Made by a program: the position numbers and the translations under genes. From Vitis vinifera (lineage: Eukaryota > Streptophyta > Magnoliopsida > Vitales > Vitaceae): a stretch of 64,000 nt of DNA. Numbering within the stretch: position 1 is the first letter of the stretch; each line of letters opens with the position of its first letter. Of this stretch, positions 23,508 to 35,030 are shown piece after piece. The stretch lies in NCBI RefSeq assembly GCF_030704535.1, contig NC_081813.1, positions 404,501 through 468,500 of the forward strand, read 5' to 3'. The notes under the pieces are model-generated. The model saw only the letters and a program-made list of their open reading frames with translations. It had not been told where the DNA came from and did no database searches.

Positions 23508-23920
23508 TTATTTATTTTATATTGTTTAATACAATTGAATTAAATGAATCATATTTTAATACTAATATATATTTTAAAATTAGACATATTATAATCAAAT
23601 ATCATAATATTAGGTGTAATTTAATAATAAATGTACACTTATAAAATTCATATTTTTATCGATGCATACGATATTATTATCAAATATGATAAATCATGTT
23701 ATACATGTATAAAAATTTTCAATAAAATAACTTTAAAATGTCTATTATACTTCTAATTATATTATTATGAGGTTTTCTTTACATTTTCATGAGTTTTTAA
23801 CAATTTTAAGCTTATCGATATTTTTTTCCAAAATATCTGTCAATATATCTCCGATATATCCGATATATCTGTAAAATCGAAATACCGATATATCCGTGAT
23901 TACCGATATTTTCATCCTTG
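22976..23920. mobile_element. hAT-like non-autonomous DNA transposon (945 bp)
   Basis: The element starts CAAGGAAGAAAATGTCG and ends with the inverted repeat whose complement reads CAAGGATGAAAATATCG (15 of 17 bases alike). An 8-bp duplication, CATGTATG, flanks it at 22968-22975 and 23921-23928. The 8-bp target site and CAAGG termini fit the hAT superfamily. Near the left end a 19-bp unit, GCGATAAATCGGTGATTTA, repeats about three times (23062-23110). CGATATATC words crowd both ends, as expected for subterminal transposase-binding repeats. The middle is very AT-rich with a TA microsatellite at about 23477-23505. No transposase is encoded. It inserted into the reverse transcriptase region of the outer copia and so is younger than that copia. 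Confidence 0.82.
23198..23272 (-). repeat. tRNA-like sequence inside the hAT element
   Basis: The minus strand reads an A-box-like TAGCCCAAGTGG and, about 35 bases later, a B-box-like GGTTCAAATCC, the spacing of an internal RNA polymerase III promoter. A stem with CCCCAAACC and GGTTTGGGG lies between them, where an anticodon or variable arm would be. The first and last seven bases do not pair into an acceptor stem, so this is not a working tRNA gene. It looks like a tRNA-derived or SINE-head fragment carried by the transposon. Confidence 0.55.
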
Positions 23921-25031
23921 CATGTATGCACAAGTTTGTACACGTCCGAATATTACGTACATTGTTGGAATGTTGGGCAAATATTTGAGTAATTCAGGTA
24001 TGGATCACTGGAAAAAGGCAAAACGGGTTATGCGGTATTTACAAAGAACTAAATATTATATGCTCACATATCGTAGATCCAGTCATTTTAGGATATTCGG
24101 ACTCTGATTTCGCAGGATGTCTTGACAGCAGGAGATCCACTTCAGACTACATCTTCATGTTAGCTGAAGGAGCAATTTCATGGAAAAGTGTTAAACAAAC
24201 ACTTATTGCTTCTTCCACCATAAAGGCGGAATTCATAGCCTACTATGAGGCATCAAACCATGGGATATGGTTGTGGAATTTTATCACTTAGTTGCAAATT
24301 GTTGATGGGGTTGAGAAACCATTGAGAATCAACTGTGATAATAAGGTTGCATAATTATATTCTAAGAACAACCGAAGTTCATCAAAGTCCAAACACATTG
24401 ACGTCAAGTTCTTGGTTGTGAAAGAAAGAGTTCAGAGTCTTCAAGTATCAATTGAACACATAAGCACAAGCTCCATGATTGCGGATCCGCTCAGTAAGGG
24501 TTTGCCACCCAAAATATATCATGAGCATGTCACACATATGGGTGTTGTACATATTGATGATGTGCTAGTATAGTGGGAGTATGTATCTAGATTTTATGTT
24601 TGTTTTCTTGATGTGTTATTATGTTTGTGTTATCTGTACAAACCTTGGTTTTAAAGACTATTGTGTTTAAATACTCTGAATTGAAATGATAACTTTCAGA
24701 AGCAGTTCAGCATCAAGTGTTGAAAGTGGAATTTGACTTTTTTTTTTTAGTCATAAAGTAGGACCAATTGAAAATAGACATATTAAAGATCACATTCTAT
24801 ATAATTTCCATACTACAACATCCAAACTTGATCCATGTTGCTAATTTTGTTAATGTTGTGATCATTGATGGGTCTAGTCATAATTATGATTAACGAAGCC
24901 GCTTTAATCCTGTGTTAACATAATTAGTAGATCGGATTGTTTAAGGATATTTAGATAAAATAGCAAAGAGGAGCTCAATAAAGTACTATCACAAACGTTG
25001 TTCTGTAATATATGTGGTCCAAATGGGATAT

Positions 25032-25492
25032 TGTTAAAATGACTATGGACTCACATATGTAACATAGTTTATGATTAAGCTATTTGCATTCACGTATTTG
25101 TTTTTTGTTTGTTCTAAAGTATGGGCCACCTCATGTGTAGAGCCCGATACCATAGGTGTCTCAGATGATGGCCCTAAGACACATATGGCCCAATATTTTA
25201 AAGAGAATGGTCCCTAAGGTATAGAAGGTATATAAGGCTGGTGTCTGTTCAATTTTTGGAGAGATATCTTTTGAATAAACAAGAAACGTTCTCTCCCGCT
25301 TCCCATCGCTAAAGAGATTATAGAGACGGTGGTTTCCCCTTTATAGCCTTAGAAGATCCATACCTTGTTCAAAACCAATAGATAAATGGACTCAGGTTCT
25401 TTCTTTTTCTATAAAGATGTCTGGCATAAGTTCTTCATATGATTCAACATGCGATCCCAATCTGTTATTGGATTTATAATGGAGTTCCCTCA
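25032..25492 (+). repeat. 3' LTR of the outer copia element
   Basis: This 461-bp repeat begins TGTTAAAATGAC and ends CCCTCA, followed by the AGATC target duplication. It is about 92 percent identical to 14980-15439 by eye. Confidence 0.9.
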
Positions 25493-25497
25493 AGATC

Positions 25498-26697
25498 CTC
25501 CTTCAAAATTTAGATATTTTGTTTCCTAATTGTTTTTAAAAACAATTTTTCAAGTCGTTGTTACGAAAAACGAGAATAATTAACAAAAAAAATAAAAACA
25601 CACAAATTTACTTGAAAAACTTTAAACGGAAAAAATCACTAATAAAAAAATCTACTATAAGAAAGATTGGTACAAAAAGAAAGAATATCAAGCGGTTACT
25701 ACATAGCCCAAAATCCTATGTAAGTAAAATATTTTTACTTGAAAAACTTTAAACGGAAAAAATCACTAATAAAAAAATTGGTACAAAAAGAAGAATATCG
25801 AACGGTTACTAAATAACCCAAAATCCTATATAAGTAAAATATTTTTCTTTCACTATCAGCCAATCTCATGACCCCTCAAAAAATCTATAATTTTTCTTTA
25901 TTATATAAGTCATACCTTGAACTTTTTAGGTCGAACTAAAAAGGAATTTGAATCATCAAAATTCTAATAGACTTAAAATATTTTAAGAATTTTTATATTA
26001 TAAATAAATGTATAATATTTTAATGGAGAAAAAACAAGGAAAACTGTTTATTTATAATCTTTGATTAGTAAGACTTCGACATCTCATTGAAAATCAATCA
26101 ATCGACATCCATCCGAGGAAGAAGAGCAACCTTTTTCATGATATTCGACGTCACACAATCTCAATCGACATCTCATGATTTAACAAACAATCCTTTCCTC
26201 CAACATAACGTTCTAGCTAGATCTGGATGTGAAACTTGGTAAGAGGACTAGACTCAAGTACCTATCTGCTTTACTATACATGAGAAGACAGAGAAGATAC
26301 GTGAAAACAAGTGTTTGCATTTGAATTGCCCTATGACTCCCACCCATACCTCATCCGTTGACAAAAGGAAAAAAGCCTTAGAAGGTTGCTCTAAGCATTG
26401 AATGAATGAGCCTCAGAATGTGCAGTGATCCCATCCGAAGATAAAGAATGCAGAGCATCATGCGCACCCATCACCCCCACTGGCCCACATCTCTTCAACA
26501 GCTAGCGCGTCTTGACTAGGGGGATTTTCTTTCATGTTTTCACACCAAGGCCCACACGGCTCACACCCATCTGAAAACAGTCACAAAGTCCGAGGTTCTG
26601 GGCCTTTCGACATACATCATCCCTGATAAATAGCCAATGTGTTGAGCTCAAGAGCACAAGAAAACAGAGTTAGGAGGCATATAGCATCAAGGTCATC
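25498..26697. other. Spacer between the transposon nest and GDSL gene F
   Basis: This is about 1.2 kb. It begins with an imperfect tandem duplication: a unit starting ACTTGAAAAACTTTAAACGG lies at 25610-25736 and again at 25737 to about 25846, the second copy shorter by an internal gap. The unit has poly-A-rich and CCCAAAATCCTA motifs. From about 26460 the sequence aligns with the promoter region of gene E. A TATA-like GATAAATAG lies at 26625-26633, 65 bases before the ATG. Confidence 0.65.
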
Positions 26698-28180
26698 ATG
26701 AAAAGCCTGAGTTTCCACTTTTGTGTGTTGATCATCTTTGGAAGCCTCCTCATCCCAGCCATCTGCCATGGTCATGACTCCCACTCCCAGAAGCCCCATA
26801 AACATGTTCCATTGTTCGTCTTTGGTGATTCTCTCTTCGACCCAGGCAACAATTTGTACCTTAACACTAGCCATAAGGAGGCATCAGCTTACTGGCCATA
26901 TGGGGAAACCTTCTTCAAGCGGCCTACTGGCAGGCTTTCTGATGGCCGTTTAGTCCCTGATTTTATAGGTAAGATACCAGTAGTCAGTACCAAAAAGAGT
27001 GATGCTAACAGCCATTTATTAAGATTACCCAACTGACCCTTGTAGCTTTATTGCAGCGGAGTTCATGGAGCTTCCACTGACCACAGCATATCTGCAACCT
27101 GGCACACATAGATTCACCCATGGATCCAACTTTGCTTCTGGTGGAGCAGGCGTCCTTGCTGATACTCATCCTGGAACAGTAAGTGATCTTTCCATTCTTC
27201 AATCTGACTAATCAAACCCCACAAAAGTTCTTAGATTTTTCTTTTGTTTTCAGTTCACTGACAGCTTAATTGTGCTTGTTTGATCTTCAGATAAGTCTCC
27301 CACTGCAGCTGAGCTATTTCAAGAATGTGGTGAAGCAATTGAAACAGAAGCTAGGTGAAGTGAAGACCAAGAAGCTACTGATGAGAGCTGTTTACTTGTT
27401 CAGCATTGGTGGCAACGACTACTTCGGCTTCTACATGAAAAATCAGAATGCTTCCCAATCCTCCCAGACACAATTTGTTGGAATGGTGATTCGCAATTTG
27501 ACAAATGCCCTTGAAGTATGGACATCTTTTTCTTTTCTTCCACCTAGAGTAAGGCTATTAGATTAATAAATTAGACTGTTGATCCATATTTTTGCGTTGG
27601 TCTTGTTGCAGGAAATATATCAAATTGGAGGTAGAAAAATTGCGTTTCAGAATGTAGGGCCTCTGGGTTGTGTACCTACGAATAGAGCAAAAACCGGAAA
27701 TGGTGCCTGCGCTGAAGAAGCCTCTGCAATGGCAAAAATGCATAATGCAGCTCTTGCCAATGTCCTCAAGAACTTGCAGACCCGCCTACCCAGATTCAAA
27801 TACTCGATCTTTGATTACTACAACACACTCAGTGATAAAATAAACCACCCTTCAAAATATGGTAAGTATAATGCTCAGCTTTGCCATTGATCAGCATTGT
27901 GTATTGCTTATTGTGATTATTGTGGTATGAAGGTTTCAAAGAAGGCAAAAGTGCATGCTGTGGGAGTGGGGCATACAGGGCAAATAACTGTGGAGGACAA
28001 GGTGTTGGAGGAACAACAACAAAGTTTGAATTGTGTAGCATTCCTGGAGACTATGTCTGGTTTGATGGTGGGCACACCACTGAAAGGGCTAATAGGCAAC
28101 TGGCTGAGCTACTGTGGAATGGAACTCCCAATTGCACAGCACCTCACAATATCAAGCAGCTCTTTGGACACATGGAGTAG
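26698..28180 (+). CDS. GDSL esterase/lipase F
   Basis: Exons are 26698-26968, 27057-27178, 27291-27515, 27612-27861 and 27933-28180, giving 371 aa. It is a predicted secreted SGNH hydrolase, the closest relative of gene E by eye in both coding and promoter sequence. The signal peptide ends near residue 24 (PAICHG) and is followed by a short His/Ser-rich linker. Motifs are [10 protein letters not shown] (Ser45), [18 protein letters not shown] and VWFDGGHTTER. The ATG at 26698 is the first in frame and starts the signal peptide. Genes E and F are now separated by the 10.5-kb transposon nest, which inserted between them after they duplicated or as they diverged. The gene looks intact. Confidence 0.88.
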
Positions 28181-31031
28181 GAGATTTAGATCATATTACC
28201 TATAGAGATCCCTAGTACTTTTTTGTTGCTAGATATTTAGCTACTGGAGATGGTCTTGGAGGTTTTTTCTGTTTTATGATGTACTGTGTATGATATGTTA
28301 GATTTCTCTATTTTAATAAACAAATACTCTTTTATGTGGAGCTACAAAACAGAGTTAAGTGTCTTTAAGATCTCAGACATTACATGTATACATCATGGGC
28401 ACCCTTTGACAGTGATCTTGAAAAACATTTGTGCAACTCTTGCGAGGTATCCAATAATCTCACTTCAAGAGAAATGATTGCTCAAGAAATGAACCCAATA
28501 AGAAGGTTAGAACTATTATAAACCTCAAGGATGAAAAAAAAAAGGGATCCTAGTATAAGTGTAGGTAAGTTTCCACCATAAGTCTCATTGTTAATCTATT
28601 AATTTTCGAATGAGATGGGATGTGGAATCATCTACAAAATGTACATGTGCATGTGATCACACCAACTAAGTCATGTTTTTGTAAGGATCCACTCCTAATT
28701 GTATAGGTATTGTTTGCTTTGATCCCATAAGCTTCTCATAGTTTTAAAACGCATCTACATAGCTAAGAAAAGTTCATACATTTTATAGCACCAGAAACCT
28801 TTTTCTCTATCCAATATAAAATATCACAATCACCCTCCATCTAGACACAATGTTCTCGTTGTGTCCCATGGGATTGGAAATTGGCTCTAATACCATCTTG
28901 TAACACTCACTCCCAATCATGTAAATATTATCCGCTTTGTATGCAAGGAGTCTTCACGACTTTAAAACACATTCATAAAATTAAGAATAACTATACATAT
29001 ATAATGTTAGAAAACTTTTACCCTATTTAATGTGGGATATCAAGCCTCGTTGTTCTAATTTGTTCTCAAAATCTAAGTATACATTTTATGAGCTGTGTGG
29101 ACACACGGTGATTGGGACACTTTCCATAATTTCGAATGCATGCATTTTCTGATCATGCAAGAAAATCAGAAGAGTGGCACCCCAAATCTTAAACTGCTGA
29201 CTGAAGCTAGAGAATGAAATTAACATTGATTGAATAATTATCATCTTTATCTCTTGACGATTCCTTTCTAGAGCTCTTCACAGTCTTTTTAAAATGAGAA
29301 AATTGCTCTAGTAATGGCAAAGTTCTTGCTTCATGCAACTGATAAATCTATGGTGGTCATTTTTAATACAACTTTGCAGTTTAGTTGCCATTGACATTGA
29401 CCCAGAATTGATCAACATGGGATAAAAGCTTTACACCTATGATTCTAATACACCATATGTGAGGATTCATGAGACTAGACTCACGTCCACTCTATGCTTA
29501 ATTTTGATCTGTAAAAGGAAGTATTTGAATTCGAATTGTCCAATCCTATGTGTCTTTTTACAAGAGATTTATTTGATGGGTACTCTACTTCATGTGTGAC
29601 AGAAATGAGAGCAGAGAATTTCCTTTACTTATATCATATGCTCCCCTATGTACTTGGGTTATGTCTTTTTTTGTTTGGCATTTTCAATTTTATGTTCATC
29701 TTTTGAGTTGGGTATAATATTGAATCACCCATTTAGGTGATGAATTAGGTCACATTATATGTAAATTTTAATTTTATTGTTTTATATTGATTAAGTTCGA
29801 TCTAATTCTTTTATACCATGATTTTATTGTATATACTTGATAACCATCATCTAATAACCAAAATTGTGTTATGTACTTTCAAATATTGAAATCAAGACTT
29901 ATTTAAAAAAAAAAAAAAAAACTTTTTCGGTGTCTTAAACTTTTTCTTATCTTTTTATTTGTTTATATAAAAATTTATTTACTTATTATTAAAGCTTATT
30001 AGATTATTCTTTTTTTCTTTTTTTACCTATGAAAAATTATCCATTTATTTATCTAAGCTAGTGCTTTTTAAAAAAAATTAACACTGAATACAATTTATTT
30101 TCACACCTATTATTTATTTTCAACTTTTTTTCTACTTATTACTTATTTTTAAAATTTTTTACAAAATAAAAAAATCAAAATATAAAATTTTTTATGAAAA
30201 CACAATCTTAACACAACCTTTACCATATCGATACTTAATAATTAATATAAATATAATAATAATAAAATAAACAACTTAATATTTAATATTATTAGATTAT
30301 ATTTAAAGTTAAATTAAATTAAATTCTATTTAGATTTAATTAAAATAAATAAATACCATCTTAGTCAATTGATTGATCTCCAAGAACTTCTCACTTAATG
30401 GGGACTAATCTTGACTTAGATGATTTCACACAACCTAAAAATCAAGGAGGATTGACCCTAAGACTTGGAATTCATTATCAAAGAGCATTATAACAAAGTT
30501 ATACTTCAAAAACTCCTCAATGGAAGACAATTGAGAATTTGCAACTACAAATTAAGAAATCAACAACCTTTTGTCTATATAAATTTGTTGGGTGTAATAA
30601 TCATATTTATTCCCTTTAATTCAATTAATTATTAAGTCGGAGGCTTCAATCCATTTCAACACCTTTAATTAATAAATTGTATTTTAAAACATTTTTGAAA
30701 AAATATATACAATTTAAAAACTATAATTACATCAAATAAGTTATAATTATTACCATATGATATAAGTTTATACTCGTAACAAATGTCATTGTTAAGACAG
30801 ATTAAGATATAATTAAAAATGGTTACACATATATATCAACTTATATCCAATTTGACAAGATTGATTAAACGATTGGTGTTTAGGTTGATTATTTACTTAC
30901 AATACTCTAATCTCGACACGGCAAGTCACTGACCCTGCTAATGTTATAAATAACTAGGCAGTGTGTTGATCAGCCCAGCAACATAGAGAAAAGAGAGTGA
31001 TCAGAAGATTGGTATCAACTTCGATTTCATC
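28181..31031. other. Spacer between GDSL genes F and G
   Basis: This is 2.85 kb without a gene. Two diverged copies of one repeat lie head to tail at about 28685-28845 and 28903-29060. Both hold a TTTAAAAC-CAT core and end near CTATCCAATATAAAATATCAC or its relative. Between them is TTCTCGTTGTGTCCCATGG, a motif also found in intron 2 of gene G. From about 29880 the sequence is very AT-rich, starting with an A tract at about 29904. A TATA box, TATAAATA, at 30945-30952 serves gene G. Confidence 0.6.
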
Positions 31032-33106
31032 ATGGCAAGCTTGAGCTTCCATTTCTGTGTGTTAATGGTGATGTTTGCAGGCCTAATCAGCCCACCCATC
31101 TGCCATGCCCGCTTCCAAGAGCCCAAGAAGCATGTCCCCCTGTTCATCCTGGGGGATTCACTCTTTGATCCTGGCAACAATCTCTACTTGAACACCACCC
31201 CAGAATCCTCGGCTTTCTGGCCATATGGAGAAACCTTCTTCAAGCGGGCTACTGGGAGATTTTCTGATGGTCGCCTAGTCCCGGATTTTATCGGTAAGAT
31301 GGATATATCGTATAATCATATGTATTAAAACCTTCTTCAAACTGATTCTTGTAGCTTCACTGCAGCTGAGTATATGAATCTGCCAATGATACCTCCCTAC
31401 TTACAGCCCGGTCCGCAGCGATTCATTGATGGGTCCAACTTTGCTTCAGCAGGAGCAGGTGTTCTACCTGAAACAAATTTTGAAGTGGTATATAAGTGAT
31501 CCTTTTTTCACATCGAAGCTTCTTACATAGCTACAATTTAACCATGCAATGAGGGTTGGAGTTGCGTAATGAGATCTCCGTTTTGTTTGTAGTGGACCCC
31601 AATAATTTTAAAACTTTTTCCCAAGGTGGATATCATAATCACAACTTTTTCTCAATGTGTGTGTATGGGCTTTTAAAACTTTTTCTTGATACGAGATATC
31701 ATAATCACTCCTATATCATATATAGCACTAACTTTTTGTTGATGTGAGATACTATGATCGGTCTTCGGTCTTCGCATAAACATAATGTCCTCGTTGTATC
31801 CCATTAGTTTGTAGAGTCAAACATACCTTTTACCCAACAAACTCTTATATCAGGGTGTGGAATGGATCAAAAGATCCATTAAAATACATCTACATGATTA
31901 AAAGGATATTCCGAACATATATCGCACAAAGAACTTTTTCCATTATCCAATTTAGATATCACATTATGCTTCCTTTACAGATAAGTCTCCCACAGCAGCT
32001 AATGTATTTTAAGGGTATGGTCAAGGTCTTGAAGCATCAGCTAGATGATGCGGAAGCCAAGAAGCTGCTTAAGAGAGCTGTTTACTTGTTTAGCATCGGT
32101 GGCAATGACTACTTACACTTCTACGATGAAAACACTAATGCTTCTCAATCAGAGAAGAGAGAATATGTTGGAATCATTATTGGAAATTTGACAATAGCCC
32201 TCAAAGTAAGGACATGTTTTCCTTGTTTTTCCACTACTTGTGACCTTACTTTCGGGCTAGATGATTACTTTTTGTATTTTTATTTTATTTTTTTTGCAGG
32301 AAATATATGGACTTGGAGGTAGAAAGATTGCATTTCAGAATGCAGGGCTTCTGGGTTGTTTACCCTCCTCGAGATCCGGCACCAAAAATGGTGCCTGCGC
32401 TGAAAAACCCTCGGCATTGGCACGACTACACAACATGGCTCTTGCCAAAGCCCTCAAGGAACTAGAGAGCAGCTTGCCAGGATTCAAATATGCAATTTTC
32501 GACTACTACAAAGCCATTAGCCAAAGAACAGACAACCCTTCGAAATATGGTAGATTACTACTACTGCATTTATATGTTCTTCGATCTATGCTATATGGTT
32601 TTCAATATAATTGTGATATCTCACGTAAATAAAGAAAAAGATTTTTAGTAACTTCAACCCAGAATCAGCATCTACAAAATTAGGAATATGTCGTTATAAA
32701 TAATATAAGAGTCGATGCTCGACCCTGATACGAAAGTTTGTTTGACAATTGACATCATAAGAAATGTTTGTTTGTTTGTTTTGAGCATAAATATAATATT
32801 TACATTATTTGAAGCGATTAGATACAATAATTGTGTGACATGTTGTTTTGTGACTGTTGTGAAGGTTTCAAGGAAGCAAAAACTGCATGCTGTGGAAGTG
32901 GACCGTACCGGGCGAGTAACTGTGGAGGAGAAAGAGGAAGAAAAAAGTTTGAGTTGTGTAGGATTCCTGGTGACTATCTCTGGTTTGATGGTGGACACGG
33001 CACTGAAAGGGCCAACCGGCAGTTGTCCGAGCTACTGTGGGGGGGAGGCCCTAGCAGCACAGCACCTCGCAACCTGAAGCAACTGGTTGAACTTGAAATT
33101 ATGTAG
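31032..33106 (+). CDS. GDSL esterase/lipase G
   Basis: Exons are 31032-31293, 31366-31487, 31981-32205, 32300-32549 and 32865-33106, giving 366 aa. It is a predicted secreted SGNH hydrolase of the E-G subclade. The signal peptide ends near residue 26 (PPICHA). The nucleophile block reads [11 protein letters not shown] (Ser43), so the usual Phe before GDS is Leu. The other blocks are [18 protein letters not shown] and [11 protein letters not shown]. Intron 2 is 493 bases and intron 4 is 315, against 80 to 160 in sister genes. Intron 2 is largely repeat-derived, and a repeat copy runs up to its 3' splice site. The C-terminus (QLVELEIM) differs from E and F. It looks intact and is the last member of the array in this window. 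Confidence 0.87.
31560..31975 (+). repeat. Repeat-derived sequence filling intron 2 of GDSL gene G
   Basis: It shares motifs with the repeats at 28685-29060: TCCTCGTTGTATCCCATTAG (compare TTCTCGTTGTGTCCCATGG at about 28852) and an end of the type TTTTTCCATTATCCAATTTAGATATCACA (compare TTTTTCTCTATCCAATATAAAATATCACA near 28800-28828). The match runs to within about 10 bases of the exon 3 acceptor at 31980. Confidence 0.6.
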
Positions 33107-34893
33107 AAGATGATCTCATCATCATATACGCCATAAAGCTATCCCAACTATTTTTAATCCAGTACTAGTAGGCGTTTCTGATTCATGATGGGCTGCACAT
33201 GCACTGCACAACACCTCATGATCTTAGGCCATTTATGTAATGAATGATGCACTGCAGATCATTCTGTATTAGATTTCTCTGGTTCTTATATATAGAAAGA
33301 TCAACTCTCTTACGATTCGGAATCTTGGTTGGATCGAATGTTGAACTTCTCATCTAAAAACCAATTAATATCAACAAGTCACGGCATTCTCCAATTGATC
33401 ATGACCCATGAAGGATAAGTCACAACTTCAAATCTTTAATGAGAAATGCTAACTTGAGATAGAGAAAATAGAAAATAATTTTTTATTTAAAAAAAATGTG
33501 ATGTTTTTAAATAATATTTTTTAATTATTTTTATTTACTTTCACTTTTTTTTTTAGAATTATTTTAAAAATAATAATTTTATAAATATAAAAAAAATTAA
33601 AAATAAAGTATTAGATATTAAAAGTTATTAAATATATTTAAAAATATAAAAAATGAATTAAAAACACTTCAAGCTTAAAAACAAACTTTTATTCTATGAA
33701 ATTCTATAAATTAATTTTTAAAAACTATTTTCAAAAACACTTCCTAAACAAAAACTTAATCTCAAAACATATTATTTTTCATAATTTGAGGCATTTTGAG
33801 TTATTTTTATAAAGCATTTTAAGTAATAATTTGAAAATATGAAAAATACTTTTTAAAAAAAAATTGTATTTTATGAAAGTGTACATTACGTTGATGAAGA
33901 ATAAACCCAAAAAATTTCACTTTATCTTTAAGAACTTATTTTTTAAAATTGTTCCAAAAAAGGATAACCGAACAGAAGTACTTAATCCCCAAATTCTATT
34001 AGCTTCTACTTGTTTAATTTCTTCAAGTGTTTCCACCTACCATTCCCACTTCAACAATAAAAGAGAAAGAGGACAGAAACTTCCATTGATTTTAGTTTTA
34101 CACACGTTTTAATTGAATTAGTAATGGTGCTGTCACATGTCTACTGATCGTGTGGTTGCCTGCATCTGCATGCGACCTGCAACTTTAATCAACAATGGGC
34201 CCCTTCATTAACTTTACCTTGAGAAATGCCCCTTCTCAATTTTGCTCCGCTCTGTCAAGTCACCATCTTCATTTGCTCTCGCCCTTTTGGCTATCATGAC
34301 TTGAAAACTCGAATACAATAACAACCTGAAAATATGTGTCAACCTCCAATTAACTGGCTGTGCTGTGCTGTGGTGTGGTGTAAGCCAACAGCTACCTCTT
34401 CCTCCACCCTCTTTATGTTTTCAAAATAAACTTTAGCCTTCCCAGAACACCCACTCTCAAATGTGTCTTTGAGGTGTCAAGACGACCATGAAGACACAGG
34501 CTCGAGATGGATGTGAACGAGAGTGGTACCTTTCAAAGCCTAAATCTGAATTGCTCAACATATATCGGTGTCGAAGTCTTAATCTGAATTGCTTAACATG
34601 TATATTAAAAACACTTACATATAAAGTCGGCAAGAAAAAGGTCGAGGATCTCCAAACGTGCCCTCCAACGCGCCAGACAATCTCTACCTTGATAGTAGAA
34701 CCCAACCACGTGTAACCATAACTCTAAGCCTTACACGAGAAGAAAGAAAGTAGGGAACAACAGTACTCAAGTAATAAAGCAATCTTTTTTCAATATAGTA
34801 CTGCTGCAGTGAAAACAAAACCATCTCGACGAAGGGGTTCTCTGCTTGTATCCGCTAGCCCTCTTATCGTCAGGTTTTCTGATACCTAAGTCT

Positions 34894-35030
34894 GTTGGGA
34901 CGTCATTTGTTTTTTATCCGGGTATGACCGCGGAGTATATTTGGCTCTATGCCAATCAAGGGCATCACAGAGCCAAATATACTCCGCAGCCGATGACCGT
35001 GAAGTCCAAAAAACCAAATGACGTCTCAAC
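34894..35030. repeat. Imperfect inverted repeat (hairpin) of about 137 bp
   Basis: The left arm begins GTTGGGACGTCATTTG (34894) and the right arm ends CAAATGACGTCTCAAC (35030). The inner arms GCGGAGTATATTTGGCTCT (34930-34948) and its complement meet around a 7-base loop, AATCAAG (34954-34960). A few mismatches and small gaps interrupt the stem. A further GATGACCGCGAAGTCCA at about 35037 repeats part of the right arm. No flanking target duplication was clear. Confidence 0.75.

Larger units (their letters stand above)
14975..25497 (+). mobile_element. Outer Ty1/copia element, broken, hosting two younger insertions
   Basis: LTRs are at 14980-15439 and 25032-25492, flanked on both sides by the 5-bp target duplication AGATC (14975-14979, 25493-25497). 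A primer site TGGTATCAAAGCC (15442-15454) resembles the complement of initiator Met-tRNA. Internal parts seen are a long GC-rich leader, a gag start near 21954 (FNGTNLKKWKEHV), reverse transcriptase at about 22370-22980 (MDVKTAFLNGN, YVDDI) and RNase H at about 23930-24530 (ADPLSKGLPP). It is broken in several places and lacks much of the middle of gag-pol. The LTRs differ at about 35 of 460 bases by eye. At an assumed 1.3e-8 changes per site per year that is about 3 million years. A complete copia element lies in its leader and a hAT-like element in its pol region. Confidence 0.88.

Noticed and set aside
22976-23920. Mutator-like element with a 10-bp target duplication
   Set aside because: A 10-bp reading (CATGTATGCA) is possible, but with 8 bp the ends become matching CAAGGA termini, which fits hAT better.
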